A stretch of DNA of 64,000 nt from Bifidobacterium [indicum] DSM 20214 = LMG 11587 (lineage in GTDB: Bacteria > Actinomycetota > Actinomycetes > Actinomycetales > Bifidobacteriaceae), in assembly GCF_000706765.1 (NCBI RefSeq), contig NZ_CP006018.1, positions 1,116,001 through 1,180,000 on the forward strand, in the 5' to 3' direction. Below, piece by piece: positions 1 through 15,319 of this stretch. The first letter of the stretch is position 1; every line of letters starts with the position of its first letter. A program made the translations under genes and the position numbers. The notes below the pieces were generated by a model. It had not been told where the DNA came from. It was given only the letters and a program-made list of their open reading frames with translations, and did not search any database.

Positions 1-240
1 ATGATGGGGATATCCCAGCCCGTGGTTGCCGCAGAACTGGCTGGGCCCGCCTACAGCGGCAGGATGTTCGGTCTGCTCAATACGGCGGCATCGCTGGGCT
101 ACATCTTCGGCCCCATGTTCGCGTCATACATACTGGCCGGCCATGAGACCATACCACTCCTTGCCATGTGCGCCATCGGCTTGATTGTGGTCAGTCTGCC
201 CTGGCTCCTCTTCATCCCCTCGGGTGAACGTCGCGCTTAG
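1..240 (+). CDS. MFS transporter, C-terminal end (partial)
   Basis: Only the last 79 or so residues are present; the gene begins before the window, so the apparent ATG at base 1 need not be its start. Two hydrophobic segments are visible (around FGLLNTAASLGYIFGPMF and AMCAIGLIVVSLPWLLFI) joined by a short loop, which resembles the last two helices of a major facilitator superfamily transporter. The substrate cannot be told. It converges with the mrp-like gene; the 121 bases between them contain a short direct repeat (GATTGCAA twice near 318-336) and no clear terminator. Confidence 0.6.
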   Translation: MMGISQPVVAAELAGPAYSGRMFGLLNTAASLGYIFGPMFASYILAGHETIPLLAMCAIGLIVVSLPWLLFIPSGERRA

Positions 241-361
241 TCAATAATCCCTATATTCACCCGTCTTCGATTCCCGCTGTCTGACGGCCGAAGACCTCAT
301 GTAGACCTTCCTGGCCTGGATTGCAAACCGATTGCAACCGGGCGTCATGCCGGCCGATCCA

Positions 362-1561
362 TCAGGAAGTGGCGGACATCAGGGTCTTGGCCAGGTCCAC
401 AAAGCGGCGCGCCAGGTCGGAATCATCCAGTGAGCCATCCGGCTTGAGCACGGCAGGCCGGCCGGATTCTCCCACGGTCCGAACCTCTGGCTGCAGGGGC
501 AGCTGGGCAAGGAGGGGAACCTGGTACCCCAGGGCCTCGGTCAGTTGGTCGGAGACCCGTTGCCCACCGCCACTGCCGAATATCTCCAGGTGTTCATCCT
601 GATGGTCGTACCAGGACATGTTCTCCACGACCCCACGGACCCTGGTGGGCACCTGAAGCGCCACCAGACCGGACCTGACCGCCACATCAGAGGCACTGGG
701 CTGGGGGGTGGTGACGACCACCAGCTCGCTGTTGGGCAAGGCCTGGGCCACCGAAAGCGCCATATCCCCGGTCCCGGGAGCAAGGTCCAGCAGGAGCACA
801 TCCGGGTCACCCCACCAGACATCCGAGAGGAACTGTTCCAAGGAACGTTGCAGCCGTGGACCCCGCCAGAGGATGGCCCGGTCGGACCCTGCGAACATGC
901 CGATGGATATCAGTTTGACACCCCAAGCCGTGACAGGCATGAGCATCCCGTTCAGATTCGTGGGCTGGGTGTCCACACCGAAGAGGTTGGGCAGGGAGAA
1001 CCCATAGATATCCGCATCAATGGCGGCGGTGTCGTACCCCAGAGCTGCCAGGGTGGCTGCCAGGTTGACCGTGACCGAGGACTTGCCCACACCGCCCTTC
1101 CCCGAGGCAATGGCGAAAATTCGGGTCTTGATACCCGGCTTGGTGAAGGGGTTGCTTCGCCTGGCCGCCTTGAGATCCGCAACGAGGTTATTCAGTTTCT
1201 CCTTGCTCATGGATGCTACATCAATCCGGGAGTGCAGCCTGGCCCGGGGGTAGGAGGAAACGGCCCCGTTGATCTGGTTGGTGATGGTTTGGGAGAGGGG
1301 GCATCCCTTGATGGTCAGCTCCACCCTGACCGTCACATCGTAGTCGGCCTCGGTGGTATCACGGCGTGGTACCACCACGATGTCGGTTATCATGCCCAGG
1401 TCCGTGATGGATCGGCCCAGTTCGGGGTCGATGACCTTGCTTAGACGTTCGAAGACCTCGCCCTTGATGCGGCGAGGGAAATCCTCCCAATCCGTCTGGT
1501 CGTTCACTCCGCTACCACCGTTTTCCGTTCCAAACTGCTCTTGACCCATGCCGCCCACCAT
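362..1561 (-). CDS. Mrp/ApbC-type P-loop ATPase (Fe-S cluster carrier family)
   Basis: 399-aa cytosolic ATPase of the Mrp/NBP35 family, whose characterised members carry and deliver Fe-S clusters. Residues about 30-115 form a MIP18/DUF59 domain with the conserved Cys in KGCPLS (Cys87). The ATPase domain begins near residue 147 with the deviant Walker A GKGGVGKS (154-161) and continues through DADIYGFSLPN and LLDLAPGTGD. The Cys-x-x-Cys pair that normally follows ENMS is missing: the sequence here is ENMSWYDHQDEHLEIFG. From memory, actinobacterial relatives also lack it. Two starts are possible (1561, or the ATG four codons later behind a GGTGGGC stretch). It is separated from ligA by 59 bases on the same strand, so co-transcription is possible. 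Confidence 0.85.
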   Translation of the reverse strand: MVGGMGQEQFGTENGGSGVNDQTDWEDFPRRIKGEVFERLSKVIDPELGRSITDLGMITDIVVVPRRDTTEADYDVTVRVELTIKGCPLSQTITNQINGAVSSYPRARLHSRIDVASMSKEKLNNLVADLKAARRSNPFTKPGIKTRIFAIASGKGGVGKSSVTVNLAATLAALGYDTAAIDADIYGFSLPNLFGVDTQPTNLNGMLMPVTAWGVKLISIGMFAGSDRAILWRGPRLQRSLEQFLSDVWWGDPDVLLLDLAPGTGDMALSVAQALPNSELVVVTTPQPSASDVAVRSGLVALQVPTRVRGVVENMSWYDHQDEHLEIFGSGGGQRVSDQLTEALGYQVPLLAQLPLQPEVRTVGESGRPAVLKPDGSLDDSDLARRFVDLAKTLMSATS

Positions 1562-1620
1562 AGCCCGAGACCAGGGCGCACCTCCAGAGCGGGACTGGTC
1601 GGATATTGCGAAGAGCCTGG

Positions 1621-7723
<6,103 letters not shown>

Positions 7724-7773
7724 GTTCACAATTGTCCCAATTCATCCAGACATGTCGCTTATAGAATAAAGGG

Positions 7774-10089
7774 GTGAAACGAACCCCCGCCATACCTCGA
7801 CTGAGGGCATCAGGCCGTCTTGCCCTCTGCCTGGGCATCCTCCTCGTCCTGGTCTTGGAGGTTGGGGTGTTCAACCTGTCCCACTGGCAATCCCTGGGAG
7901 GGCAGACCCCTGAAACATCCCGGCAGGCAGACACCGAACCCGAACTCGGTCCGGGTCTGGAGTCCCTTCCAGGTGGGGGTCTGATGGTCACGGACCCTGT
8001 CGGGGCTTGGATTCAGATTCCCGCTCCCACCCGTGGGTCGAAGTTCGTCAAAATAGAGACAATCAAACCAAAAGACGGCAATCACCGCGAAGGACATGAC
8101 CCCGGAAGGGTCCATGTCCGACTGGATGCCAGGTACTCCCCCTCGGCAGGGTGGGCCAGAGGCGACAGCAGTATGGTGGCGTACCGATCAGCCAGATCGC
8201 TTTACCTGAGGAACACGGCCGAACCACCACAGACAGGAGAGTCACTGACCGCATTGCGGCTCTGGGTAGAAGAACCGGCAGAAACGCGCCTGTCCATCAG
8301 GACCTTGATTCCCGACGTCAGGGTTCCTCTGAGCATCAATCCTGTGCGCCTGATCGCCATGGCGGCCCTAATCCTCCTGGTTGCGGCCTTCCTGCCCGGA
8401 TCACGCCTCTGGAGGACACCACTGGATACGAAATCGCGGGGACAGCGGCTGGCCCTGACCCTGGCCCTGGCTCCGCTGACCGTTTGGGCAATCTGCTCCA
8501 TACTGAACGACCTGTCGACCTTCGTGCCCGGGGACTTCCACAATCCAGATTCCTACACCTACGACTTCAACCAATACGACCATGTGGCCCAGGCCCTCCT
8601 CCAGGGTCGCCCCTGGTTGGATCTCGACCAGGCACCAGGCCTGGCCGCGGCCGAGAACCCTTATGACATCGTCACCAGGAACAATCTGTTGGCCCAGGAC
8701 CAGAAACCCATTTACTGGGACTATGTCTATTGGAAGGGTCACTGGTACTCCTACTTCGGAGTCCTCCCCGCCGTCCTCCTCTTCATGCCTTATCGGGCCC
8801 TGACCTCCCTCTTCCATCCTGGCGGGTACGCCCTGCCCACATCAGCCGCGGCCTCCATCCTGACCCTTCTGGCCACGGTCGCGATGGTCCTGGCGGTCAT
8901 CCGCCTCCTGGACCGGCACTTCCCGGGTATCAGTCTGGCCTCGACCATCCTGTCCCTGATAGCGATCCTGACCGGGTCGAACATCGCCTACCTCTGGTGC
9001 AGGAAGAATTTCTACACGGTGCCCTTTGCTGCAGGTTTGCTCTTTGTAATGACCGGCCTATGGATCTGGCTCGGAGCCCGCAGGGTCCACTCGACAGGAG
9101 GAACCCGGAGGTGGACTCTGGCGGATGGTGGCGGATGGCTCCATACCCCTGGAGCTCCGGAGCCGGGTTGGACACTGTCAAAACCACGTGTATTCCTGGG
9201 ATCGCTCTGCATGGCGGCCACCCTGGGGTGCCGGCCCACTTTCATAGTGGCCGGTCTCCTGGCCATCCCCATCTTCTCCCAGGAAATCAAGGATATGGCG
9301 AGCTCCCTCCACCCTCGGACAGGGACCTCTTCAGCCAAGGAAGGAGTCGGGCCCTCACCAGCCGTTTCCGCCACCCTGCTCGGTACCGCCCTGCTTCCTC
9401 TGCTCATCGTGGCAGCCCCTCTACTCTGGTACAACCACTGGCGGTTCGGTTCCGCCCTGGATTTCGGCAACAGATACCAGATGACCGTTGTGGACCTGAC
9501 CCGATATCATCCCGACCTTGGCAGCCTCCCCCGGCTTTTTGGTTACTACCTATTCCAGCCGCTGTCCACCAAGGCCTCCTTCCCCTTCCTGAGAACCTCA
9601 CCCGCACCCCTGAATGTATGGCACTACACCGAACCGGGCATCGGAGGGCTCCTGGTCACCACACCGGTGATCCTGGTCTGCCTGATTCTCCTCTGCTCAA
9701 CCCGGGTGCGCCGAAATCTGAAGGACCGGAACCTGTACGGGCTGACCCTTCTGTCCATTCCCTCGGCTCTTCTGGTCATGATTATGGATGCCTACCTGGG
9801 TGGATTCTCCGACCGGTACATGATTGATTTCGCCTGGCTGCTGGCCCTGGTGGCGGTCCTGGTCATATCCTCCTGCGACCGGTCTGGTCAGGATACCCTG
9901 AGGAAACTGAACGGAACGGCAGGGTACACCGATCGGACGGATGGACCGGCCGGAAAACCGGTATCATTCCTTCTGACCTTGTCCTGCCTGGTATCCGTCC
10001 TGCTGATGACCGGATATGTTCTGGTCCTCCTCTCCCATTTCGAGACCTCGATATTCTCCACCATCGAAGTCTGGTTCACCTACCTGTAG
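7774..10089 (+). CDS. Polytopic membrane protein, GT-C glycosyltransferase-like
   Basis: 771-aa membrane protein. An N-terminal hydrophobic anchor (about 12-32) is followed by an extracytoplasmic stretch of about 150 residues and then about ten or more membrane helices from residue 185. The block around YDFNQYDHVAQALLQGRPWL and YWKGHWYSYFGVLPA resembles large actinobacterial membrane proteins related to GT-C (dolichyl-phosphate-mannose type) glycosyltransferases. No diagnostic catalytic motif could be assigned, so transferase activity is inference. The start is a GTG only 6 bases after a possible -10 (TAGAAT, 7762-7767), which would give a leaderless mRNA. A long hairpin follows the stop codon. 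Confidence 0.75.
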   Translation: MKRTPAIPRLRASGRLALCLGILLVLVLEVGVFNLSHWQSLGGQTPETSRQADTEPELGPGLESLPGGGLMVTDPVGAWIQIPAPTRGSKFVKIETIKPKDGNHREGHDPGRVHVRLDARYSPSAGWARGDSSMVAYRSARSLYLRNTAEPPQTGESLTALRLWVEEPAETRLSIRTLIPDVRVPLSINPVRLIAMAALILLVAAFLPGSRLWRTPLDTKSRGQRLALTLALAPLTVWAICSILNDLSTFVPGDFHNPDSYTYDFNQYDHVAQALLQGRPWLDLDQAPGLAAAENPYDIVTRNNLLAQDQKPIYWDYVYWKGHWYSYFGVLPAVLLFMPYRALTSLFHPGGYALPTSAAASILTLLATVAMVLAVIRLLDRHFPGISLASTILSLIAILTGSNIAYLWCRKNFYTVPFAAGLLFVMTGLWIWLGARRVHSTGGTRRWTLADGGGWLHTPGAPEPGWTLSKPRVFLGSLCMAATLGCRPTFIVAGLLAIPIFSQEIKDMASSLHPRTGTSSAKEGVGPSPAVSATLLGTALLPLLIVAAPLLWYNHWRFGSALDFGNRYQMTVVDLTRYHPDLGSLPRLFGYYLFQPLSTKASFPFLRTSPAPLNVWHYTEPGIGGLLVTTPVILVCLILLCSTRVRRNLKDRNLYGLTLLSIPSALLVMIMDAYLGGFSDRYMIDFAWLLALVAVLVISSCDRSGQDTLRKLNGTAGYTDRTDGPAGKPVSFLLTLSCLVSVLLMTGYVLVLLSHFETSIFSTIEVWFTYL

Positions 10090-10144
10090 CCCGACGAGAA
10101 CGGCATGCTCCATGAGCTGCCATGCTGGATGGTGAAGCATACAG

Positions 10145-10186
10145 AGGGGCCGGCATCCACCTCATATGGGATGGATGCCGGCCCCT
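10145..10186. terminator. Inverted repeat at convergent junction (probable bidirectional terminator)
   Basis: 15-bp perfect arms (10145-10159 with 10172-10186; core GGGGCCGGCATCCA) around a short loop that can pair further. It lies between the convergent GT-C-like and GH3 genes. There is no run of T on either side, so termination is inferred from position and stem stability. Confidence 0.7.
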
Positions 10187-10219
10187 ACCTCTTATCGGTT
10201 AACCGAATCTGTCCGGTCC

Positions 10220-12475
10220 TTACTCGCTCCCCCTAGAAGCCCCGGTCAGCCCTTGCTGTTCGATTGCCTTCTGGTAGTCGGTAATCATATCGGCGACCAC
10301 GCTGTTGCCATCCCCTCCGGAGAGGGTGATGACCGAAGCCAGCGGCATGCTGTCGAAGAGCTTGGCCGTATTGGGATCATTGGGAAGGGGAACCTTTCCA
10401 CCCTCAACGTGGGACTTCATGATCGGCCCACCGACCTGATCCTCACGCCATTCCTCCATGGTGGAGTTGGAGTTGAGCCTGACAAAAAGCCCATCCCCGT
10501 CAAGGTCCACGTCCAGCTTGGAAACCAGGTCCCTGGAGGAGGTACCCACTTCGATGCCATAGGTGCCGGCCTCCACATGCCACTCATTCATGGCGGTCGA
10601 CCAGTAAGCGAAGTCACGCTCATCCAGGTCCAAACTGATTTCCTGGGATTCGCCCGCCTTGAGGAAGACCTTGGCGAAGGACTTGAGCTCGTGGGAGGGG
10701 CGACCCACCTTGGAGGCGCAAGGAGCCACATAGACCTGGACGGTCTCAGCCCCATCGATACCCGAGGTATTGGTCACGGTCAGGTCGACCCGGACCGCAT
10801 TGGGGCCGGTCTTCTCCACGCGGACATTCGAAATTTCGAAGGTCGAGTAGGAAAGACCGAAACCGAAGGGGAATGCAACCGGCTTATTGAAGGTGTCGTA
10901 GTAGCGATAGCCCACATAGATACCCTCCCCATAGCGCGAGTGTCCCTCCTCGCCGGGGAAGGAGGTGATGGAGGGATTGTCCTCAAGACGCACGGGAATG
11001 GTCTCCGGCAGCCTGCCGGAGGGGTTGGCCCCACCAGTCAGAATGTCAACGACGGCCTGTCCGCCTGCCTGACCCAGGAGCCAGGATTCCAGAACCGCCT
11101 TGGCCTGGGGAAGCCAGTCCACTACGGAGACCACCGAACCGTTGGAAAGGACCACAACCACCTGGTCATTGACCTGACTCACAGCCCTGAGAAGATCGAG
11201 CTGCTTGGTCGGCAAATCAATATCAGTGCGGTCGAACCCTTCGGACTCGGCGTCCTCGGGCAAGCCAAGGAAGAGAACCACCTTATCGGCATCCGCCGCG
11301 GCCTTGACGGCCTGGTCGGTCAGAGACTGATCCTGGGGAGCCTCATCCAGGGTGAACCCTGGAACGAAGTCCACATCCATGCCCGTCTCCTTGAAGGAGT
11401 CAAGGGCCGTAGTGACCTTGGTGGGGGTGATGTGGGAGGAACCGCCACCCTGGTAGCGCGGGGTGCGGGCGAATTCGCCGATCAGAGCGACCTTTTCGCC
11501 CGGAGCCAGGGGAAGCACACCATCCTCGTTCTTGAGCATGACGATGGATTCCTGGGCGGCCTGGCGGGCCACCTGGTCATGGGCCTCCACGTCATACCGG
11601 TAGCCCTTCTGCGACATGGCGGGCTTGGCCTTCTCGATGAGATCCAGAACCCCTTGGGCCATCCTGTCGAGCTGATCCTTATCCAGGTTTCCGGCCCTGA
11701 CCGCCTCGACAACCTCATGGTCGCTGGCGGATGGCGGCATCTCAAGGTTGAGACCGGCACGAAGGGCCGCGGCCCTGTCATGCACGGCGCCCCAGTCCGA
11801 CATGACCAGACCCTGATAACCCCACTCACCGCGCAGCACGTCGGTCAGCAGCCAGCGGTTCTCCGATCCATACACCCCGTTGAGCTTGTTGTAGGCGCAC
11901 ATGATGGTCCAGGGCTTGGCGTGCTTGACTACATACTCGAAGGCGGGCAGGTATATCTCGCGCAAGGTGCGCTCATCGATGTCGGAGCTGACCCTGAGAC
12001 GATCGGTCTCCTGGTTGTTGGCAGCGAAGTGCTTCAAGGAGGTGCCCACGCCCTTGGATTGGACCCCATCGACCAGGCCTGCGGCCTGATGACCGGCCAG
12101 GACCGGGTCCTCCGAATAGTACTCGAAGTTGCGGCCCCCAAGCGGACTGCGCTTGATGTTGATGCCAGGGCCGAGGATAACGGCCACTTCCTCCTGGATG
12201 CACTCCTCACCCATGGCCTGCCCGACCTGATAGGTCAAATCCGGGTTCCAGGATGAGGCCAGGCCGGCGGTCGGCGGGAAGCAGGTGGCGGGGACGGAAC
12301 CGTATACATCCGATCCTGTGGCCTTGCGCAACCCGTAGGGCCCATCCGTGATCATGTACTCCGGATAGCCCTGGTCCGGTACTCCTTGCAGGTGCCAGGC
12401 GTCCGAGCCGGAGGTCAGCGAGGCCTCCTTTTCGATATCCAGATCCTTGGCTTGTAGATGCTTGTCAGTGGTCAT
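10220..12475 (-). CDS. Glycoside hydrolase family 3 beta-glucosidase
   Basis: 751-aa family 3 glycosidase, expected to remove beta-linked glucose or related sugars from oligosaccharides. The GH3 N-terminal barrel includes KHFAANNQE (148-156) and the nucleophile Asp227 in VMSDWGAVHD; the GH3 C-terminal domain spans roughly 290-530, and a fibronectin-III-like domain occupies about 590-680. There is no signal peptide, so it acts inside the cell on imported sugars. The start ATG has an AAGGAAG site upstream. It lies just downstream of the MFS gene on the same strand (49 bases), which suggests an uptake-plus-hydrolysis operon. Exact substrate is not determinable. Confidence 0.93.
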   Translation of the reverse strand: MTTDKHLQAKDLDIEKEASLTSGSDAWHLQGVPDQGYPEYMITDGPYGLRKATGSDVYGSVPATCFPPTAGLASSWNPDLTYQVGQAMGEECIQEEVAVILGPGINIKRSPLGGRNFEYYSEDPVLAGHQAAGLVDGVQSKGVGTSLKHFAANNQETDRLRVSSDIDERTLREIYLPAFEYVVKHAKPWTIMCAYNKLNGVYGSENRWLLTDVLRGEWGYQGLVMSDWGAVHDRAAALRAGLNLEMPPSASDHEVVEAVRAGNLDKDQLDRMAQGVLDLIEKAKPAMSQKGYRYDVEAHDQVARQAAQESIVMLKNEDGVLPLAPGEKVALIGEFARTPRYQGGGSSHITPTKVTTALDSFKETGMDVDFVPGFTLDEAPQDQSLTDQAVKAAADADKVVLFLGLPEDAESEGFDRTDIDLPTKQLDLLRAVSQVNDQVVVVLSNGSVVSVVDWLPQAKAVLESWLLGQAGGQAVVDILTGGANPSGRLPETIPVRLEDNPSITSFPGEEGHSRYGEGIYVGYRYYDTFNKPVAFPFGFGLSYSTFEISNVRVEKTGPNAVRVDLTVTNTSGIDGAETVQVYVAPCASKVGRPSHELKSFAKVFLKAGESQEISLDLDERDFAYWSTAMNEWHVEAGTYGIEVGTSSRDLVSKLDVDLDGDGLFVRLNSNSTMEEWREDQVGGPIMKSHVEGGKVPLPNDPNTAKLFDSMPLASVITLSGGDGNSVVADMITDYQKAIEQQGLTGASRGSE

Positions 12476-12524
12476 AGTGGTTCTTCCTTTCAGACTGCGG
12501 CAGTTCGGCGATGATGTGCCCAGC

Positions 12525-13847
12525 TTATTTCACCTTACGAATCATCATGATGAAAACGGTACCCAGGAGGAGGCAGATGATGGCTCCGGGGAAGACCATC
12601 CGATACCCGCCGAAGATGCCGATGACGGCCGTGGTGCAGACCGGAGCAAGCACCTGCCCGATCGTGTTCGACAGGTTGAGGATGCCCAGGTCCTTACCTG
12701 CCTCTTCCCCGTTGGGCAGCACATCAACGTTCAAGGCCTGATCGACTGACATATAGCAACCGTTGCCCAGGCCGGCAAGAGCACCGTAGATGTACATGCC
12801 CATGGCGTTAGGCATGAAGATCGGGAAGAGCATGCCTACGGCGATGACAACACTGCTGGCAGCCACGATGATTTTGCGTCGTTGCAGGTAGTCCGAGAGC
12901 GGCCCGGATACGGCTGCCGCCAGGATAGTCGTGATTGTGGTGATGACGGCAAGAACCTTCATGGTCGAAGAGGCCACGTCATCACTCATATTGCAGTACT
13001 TCTGCAAAATGTAGAGCTGGTACCCGATGATCATATAGCAACCAAGAACGAAGACGAGACGGCCGAATAGGGCCAGGTAGAAGTCACGGCAGTTCTTGGT
13101 CGGCGGAATGAAGGACCTGGCTACGTCGGCCCAGGAGCGTTCCGCCCTGTTGCTGGCTGCCGACGCCTCACGCGGCCAGACCAGAACCGTTACGATGCCC
13201 GAGAAGAAGAAGACGACCATCCCGATGGCGAATCCGGTGGAGGCATTCTTCAGGAAGTAGCTGCCGATGAAGTTGCCCAGCTGGGTGCCCACGACCATGC
13301 TGGCACCGTAGAGGGAGGAGAAGGTTGCCCTGGTTGCTTCTGGAATCCTGTCCGAGAGAACGGCCACAGCCGGCGCAATCAGGCAGTTGATACCGACCTG
13401 GACTATGCACCAGCCCACGATAATGGGCCAGAGGGTATGGGACTGGAAGACGATGAAGAATCCGACCGCTCCGATGATGCCGCCCAGAACAATCCAGGGT
13501 GTGCGCTTGCCCAGTTTGAACCGGGACATGTCAGACAGGGCCCCGAAGAGGATATTCGCTATCAGGGCGAAAACACAGCCGATGGAGTTCATGGTGCCAA
13601 GGGCGGCCTCGGCACTGACTCCCGGAATCGTGTTGAAGATTTGAGGTAGAAGCACTCCGGATCCCATGGCGAAGGGTGTGGCCCACAATATGGATATGAG
13701 GGCAAATCCGACGGCGAAGCGACCCTTCTCCGAGGTGGTGAGTTTCCTACCTGAATCCGGCGCCAGTGTCGGATCAATGGTCGCACCGACCACTGCATCA
13801 GCAGACGGTGTCAGGAAATCCTCATCCCCTTGTATTGAATTGTGCAT
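12525..13847 (-). CDS. MFS sugar transporter (GPH/SLC45-like)
   Basis: 440-aa membrane protein with twelve predicted helices and a polar N-terminal extension of about 40 residues. The loop after helix 2, GALSDMSRFKLGKRTPWI, matches the signature of major-facilitator sugar transporters of the disaccharide/glycoside type. Its position immediately upstream of the GH3 beta-glucosidase indicates import of a beta-glucoside that the enzyme then cleaves; this is inference from context. No regulator gene sits beside it. The 143 bases upstream contain a GGCTCA-ACTT-TGAGCC hairpin (13890-13905), which may be operator or leader structure. Confidence 0.88.
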   Translation of the reverse strand: MHNSIQGDEDFLTPSADAVVGATIDPTLAPDSGRKLTTSEKGRFAVGFALISILWATPFAMGSGVLLPQIFNTIPGVSAEAALGTMNSIGCVFALIANILFGALSDMSRFKLGKRTPWIVLGGIIGAVGFFIVFQSHTLWPIIVGWCIVQVGINCLIAPAVAVLSDRIPEATRATFSSLYGASMVVGTQLGNFIGSYFLKNASTGFAIGMVVFFFSGIVTVLVWPREASAASNRAERSWADVARSFIPPTKNCRDFYLALFGRLVFVLGCYMIIGYQLYILQKYCNMSDDVASSTMKVLAVITTITTILAAAVSGPLSDYLQRRKIIVAASSVVIAVGMLFPIFMPNAMGMYIYGALAGLGNGCYMSVDQALNVDVLPNGEEAGKDLGILNLSNTIGQVLAPVCTTAVIGIFGGYRMVFPGAIICLLLGTVFIMMIRKVK

Positions 13848-13889
13848 GATTCGATACCCCTTGTTATTTTGCTACATTGCAATCATCAC

Positions 13890-13905
13890 GGCTCAACTTT
13901 GAGCC
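13890..13905. promoter_or_regulatory. Short inverted repeat upstream of the MFS gene
   Basis: GGCTCA and TGAGCC arms around ACTT, 43 bases upstream of the MFS start. It could be an operator for the sugar operon or the terminator of the aminotransferase gene, which ends at 13991 on the same strand. Nothing in the sequence decides between these. Confidence 0.35.
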
Positions 13906-13990
13906 CTTACTTGCCTTTCCCCTTTCGGAAATAGTCAACTCTTCAATCTCACACTATCGAGAGAGCGAAGTCAACAACCGGCGGGACTAT

Positions 13991-15319
13991 TTACAGCAAT
14001 TCGCTGATAGCTGAACTCACTGCCTGGATATTCCGTTGGAATTCCGCGGCTCTCGGAAGAAGAGAAAGAGCAAGATATCCGTTGCTCGGCATGTCGAAGA
14101 AGTACCCAGGCTGGCCGGTCAACCCGTAAGAGCGAATCAGATGAAGAATCAGCTCATCCTCGTCGATGACGGCGGGGAACCGTAAGAGGACGTTCCATCC
14201 GGCCTCGGGCCTGAGCAGGGATATACACGAATCCCCCTCGCTCAGAAGGCCGCGCACCTGGTCCAGGTTGCCTCGGATCCGATCGCCCACGCGGCGCGTC
14301 TGGACGGGGACGGCATCGAGCATGGTCCCCATCCGGTCGGTAATCAGTTGACTCATGGGCAGGTAGTCATCGGCAATTAAATCCAGGCGACGCTTGGCTT
14401 CGGCCACCTGGCTTTCCGGCCCTGAAACCTGAATCCACCCTACCTTGGCATGGGGAGCGGCCAGACTCTTGGAGAACCCATCCAAGGCAAACGTCAGGAC
14501 ATGGTCCTCTCCCGCCAGCCGGGCCCGTCCGGGCAAGGAATCCAGAGGATAGTCATAGAAGACCTCGTCGGCGATGACGGCCACCCCATGCTCACTGCAG
14601 AGGTCAAGGATGGCTCCACGTTCCTCAGGATGCACATACGACCCGGTGGGGTTATTGGGATTGATGAGGACAATGGCCCGAATCCTCTCCCCCGCAGGCC
14701 CCTCCAGAGCCTGCCTGACGCTTGCCAGGTCCAGGGCCCAAGACCCGTCATAGGAAAGACGGTAAGGCATGGTCCTCACGCATTCGAGGCCGGCGATGGA
14801 CTCGATCAGCGGGTATCCCGGCCGGGGTTCCAGGATGATGTCTCCGGGGTCGCACAGGAGCTTCATCAGCCAGGAATAAGCCTGGGAGGTAGAGGAGAGC
14901 AGATAAAGATCGTCGGGATTCACAAGCAGCTGCTCGAGAGAACTCGAACGAGAAGATGAAAGCCTCAAAGGCCCTGAATCGGCATACGTCGCCACCGATG
15001 ACATCGGGGCTGCCCAGGGTTGTTCGGATGGCAATCCGGCTGACCCGTCTCTGCCGCAAGCCTCACCCGAACTGCGTGAAGTAAGGAAGGAGGCCAGATC
15101 AATACGGGCCTGGAGGGGGCCCCTGGGCTGTGCCTGGTACGTCTGCGGCAGGAAATCCGGAGACAGTCCGAACCTTGTCGGGTTGGAGTCGTTGAGCCCT
15201 CCCAAGCGAATCCCCATAGCCCTGGACCGTGCTTCGGCCAGGGCTATGGGGTTGGGATGCTCAGGACCAGTGCGATGGGAGAAACGCACCGCACCGTCGT
15301 TTTCGTCCCTCGAGGTCAC
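13991..15319 (-). CDS. PLP-dependent aminotransferase, class I/II
   Basis: 442-aa fold-type I aminotransferase. Visible motifs are NPNNPTG (220-226), the cofactor-nitrogen Asp in ADEVFYDY (Asp251) and the Schiff-base lysine in DGFSKSL (Lys284). Residues about 83-130 form an unusual serine-rich stretch between the N-terminal arm and the large domain, making the protein longer than the usual 390-410 aa. The donor amino acid cannot be told. Its GTG start overlaps the stop codon of polyphosphate glucokinase (GTGA), so the two are translationally coupled, an odd pairing metabolically. Confidence 0.88.
   Translation of the reverse strand: MTSRDENDGAVRFSHRTGPEHPNPIALAEARSRAMGIRLGGLNDSNPTRFGLSPDFLPQTYQAQPRGPLQARIDLASFLTSRSSGEACGRDGSAGLPSEQPWAAPMSSVATYADSGPLRLSSSRSSSLEQLLVNPDDLYLLSSTSQAYSWLMKLLCDPGDIILEPRPGYPLIESIAGLECVRTMPYRLSYDGSWALDLASVRQALEGPAGERIRAIVLINPNNPTGSYVHPEERGAILDLCSEHGVAVIADEVFYDYPLDSLPGRARLAGEDHVLTFALDGFSKSLAAPHAKVGWIQVSGPESQVAEAKRRLDLIADDYLPMSQLITDRMGTMLDAVPVQTRRVGDRIRGNLDQVRGLLSEGDSCISLLRPEAGWNVLLRFPAVIDEDELILHLIRSYGLTGQPGYFFDMPSNGYLALSLLPRAAEFQRNIQAVSSAISELL

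Noticed and set aside
10166-12256. 696-codon open frame opposite the GH3 gene.
   Set aside because: Antisense shadow of the glycosidase with no family resemblance.
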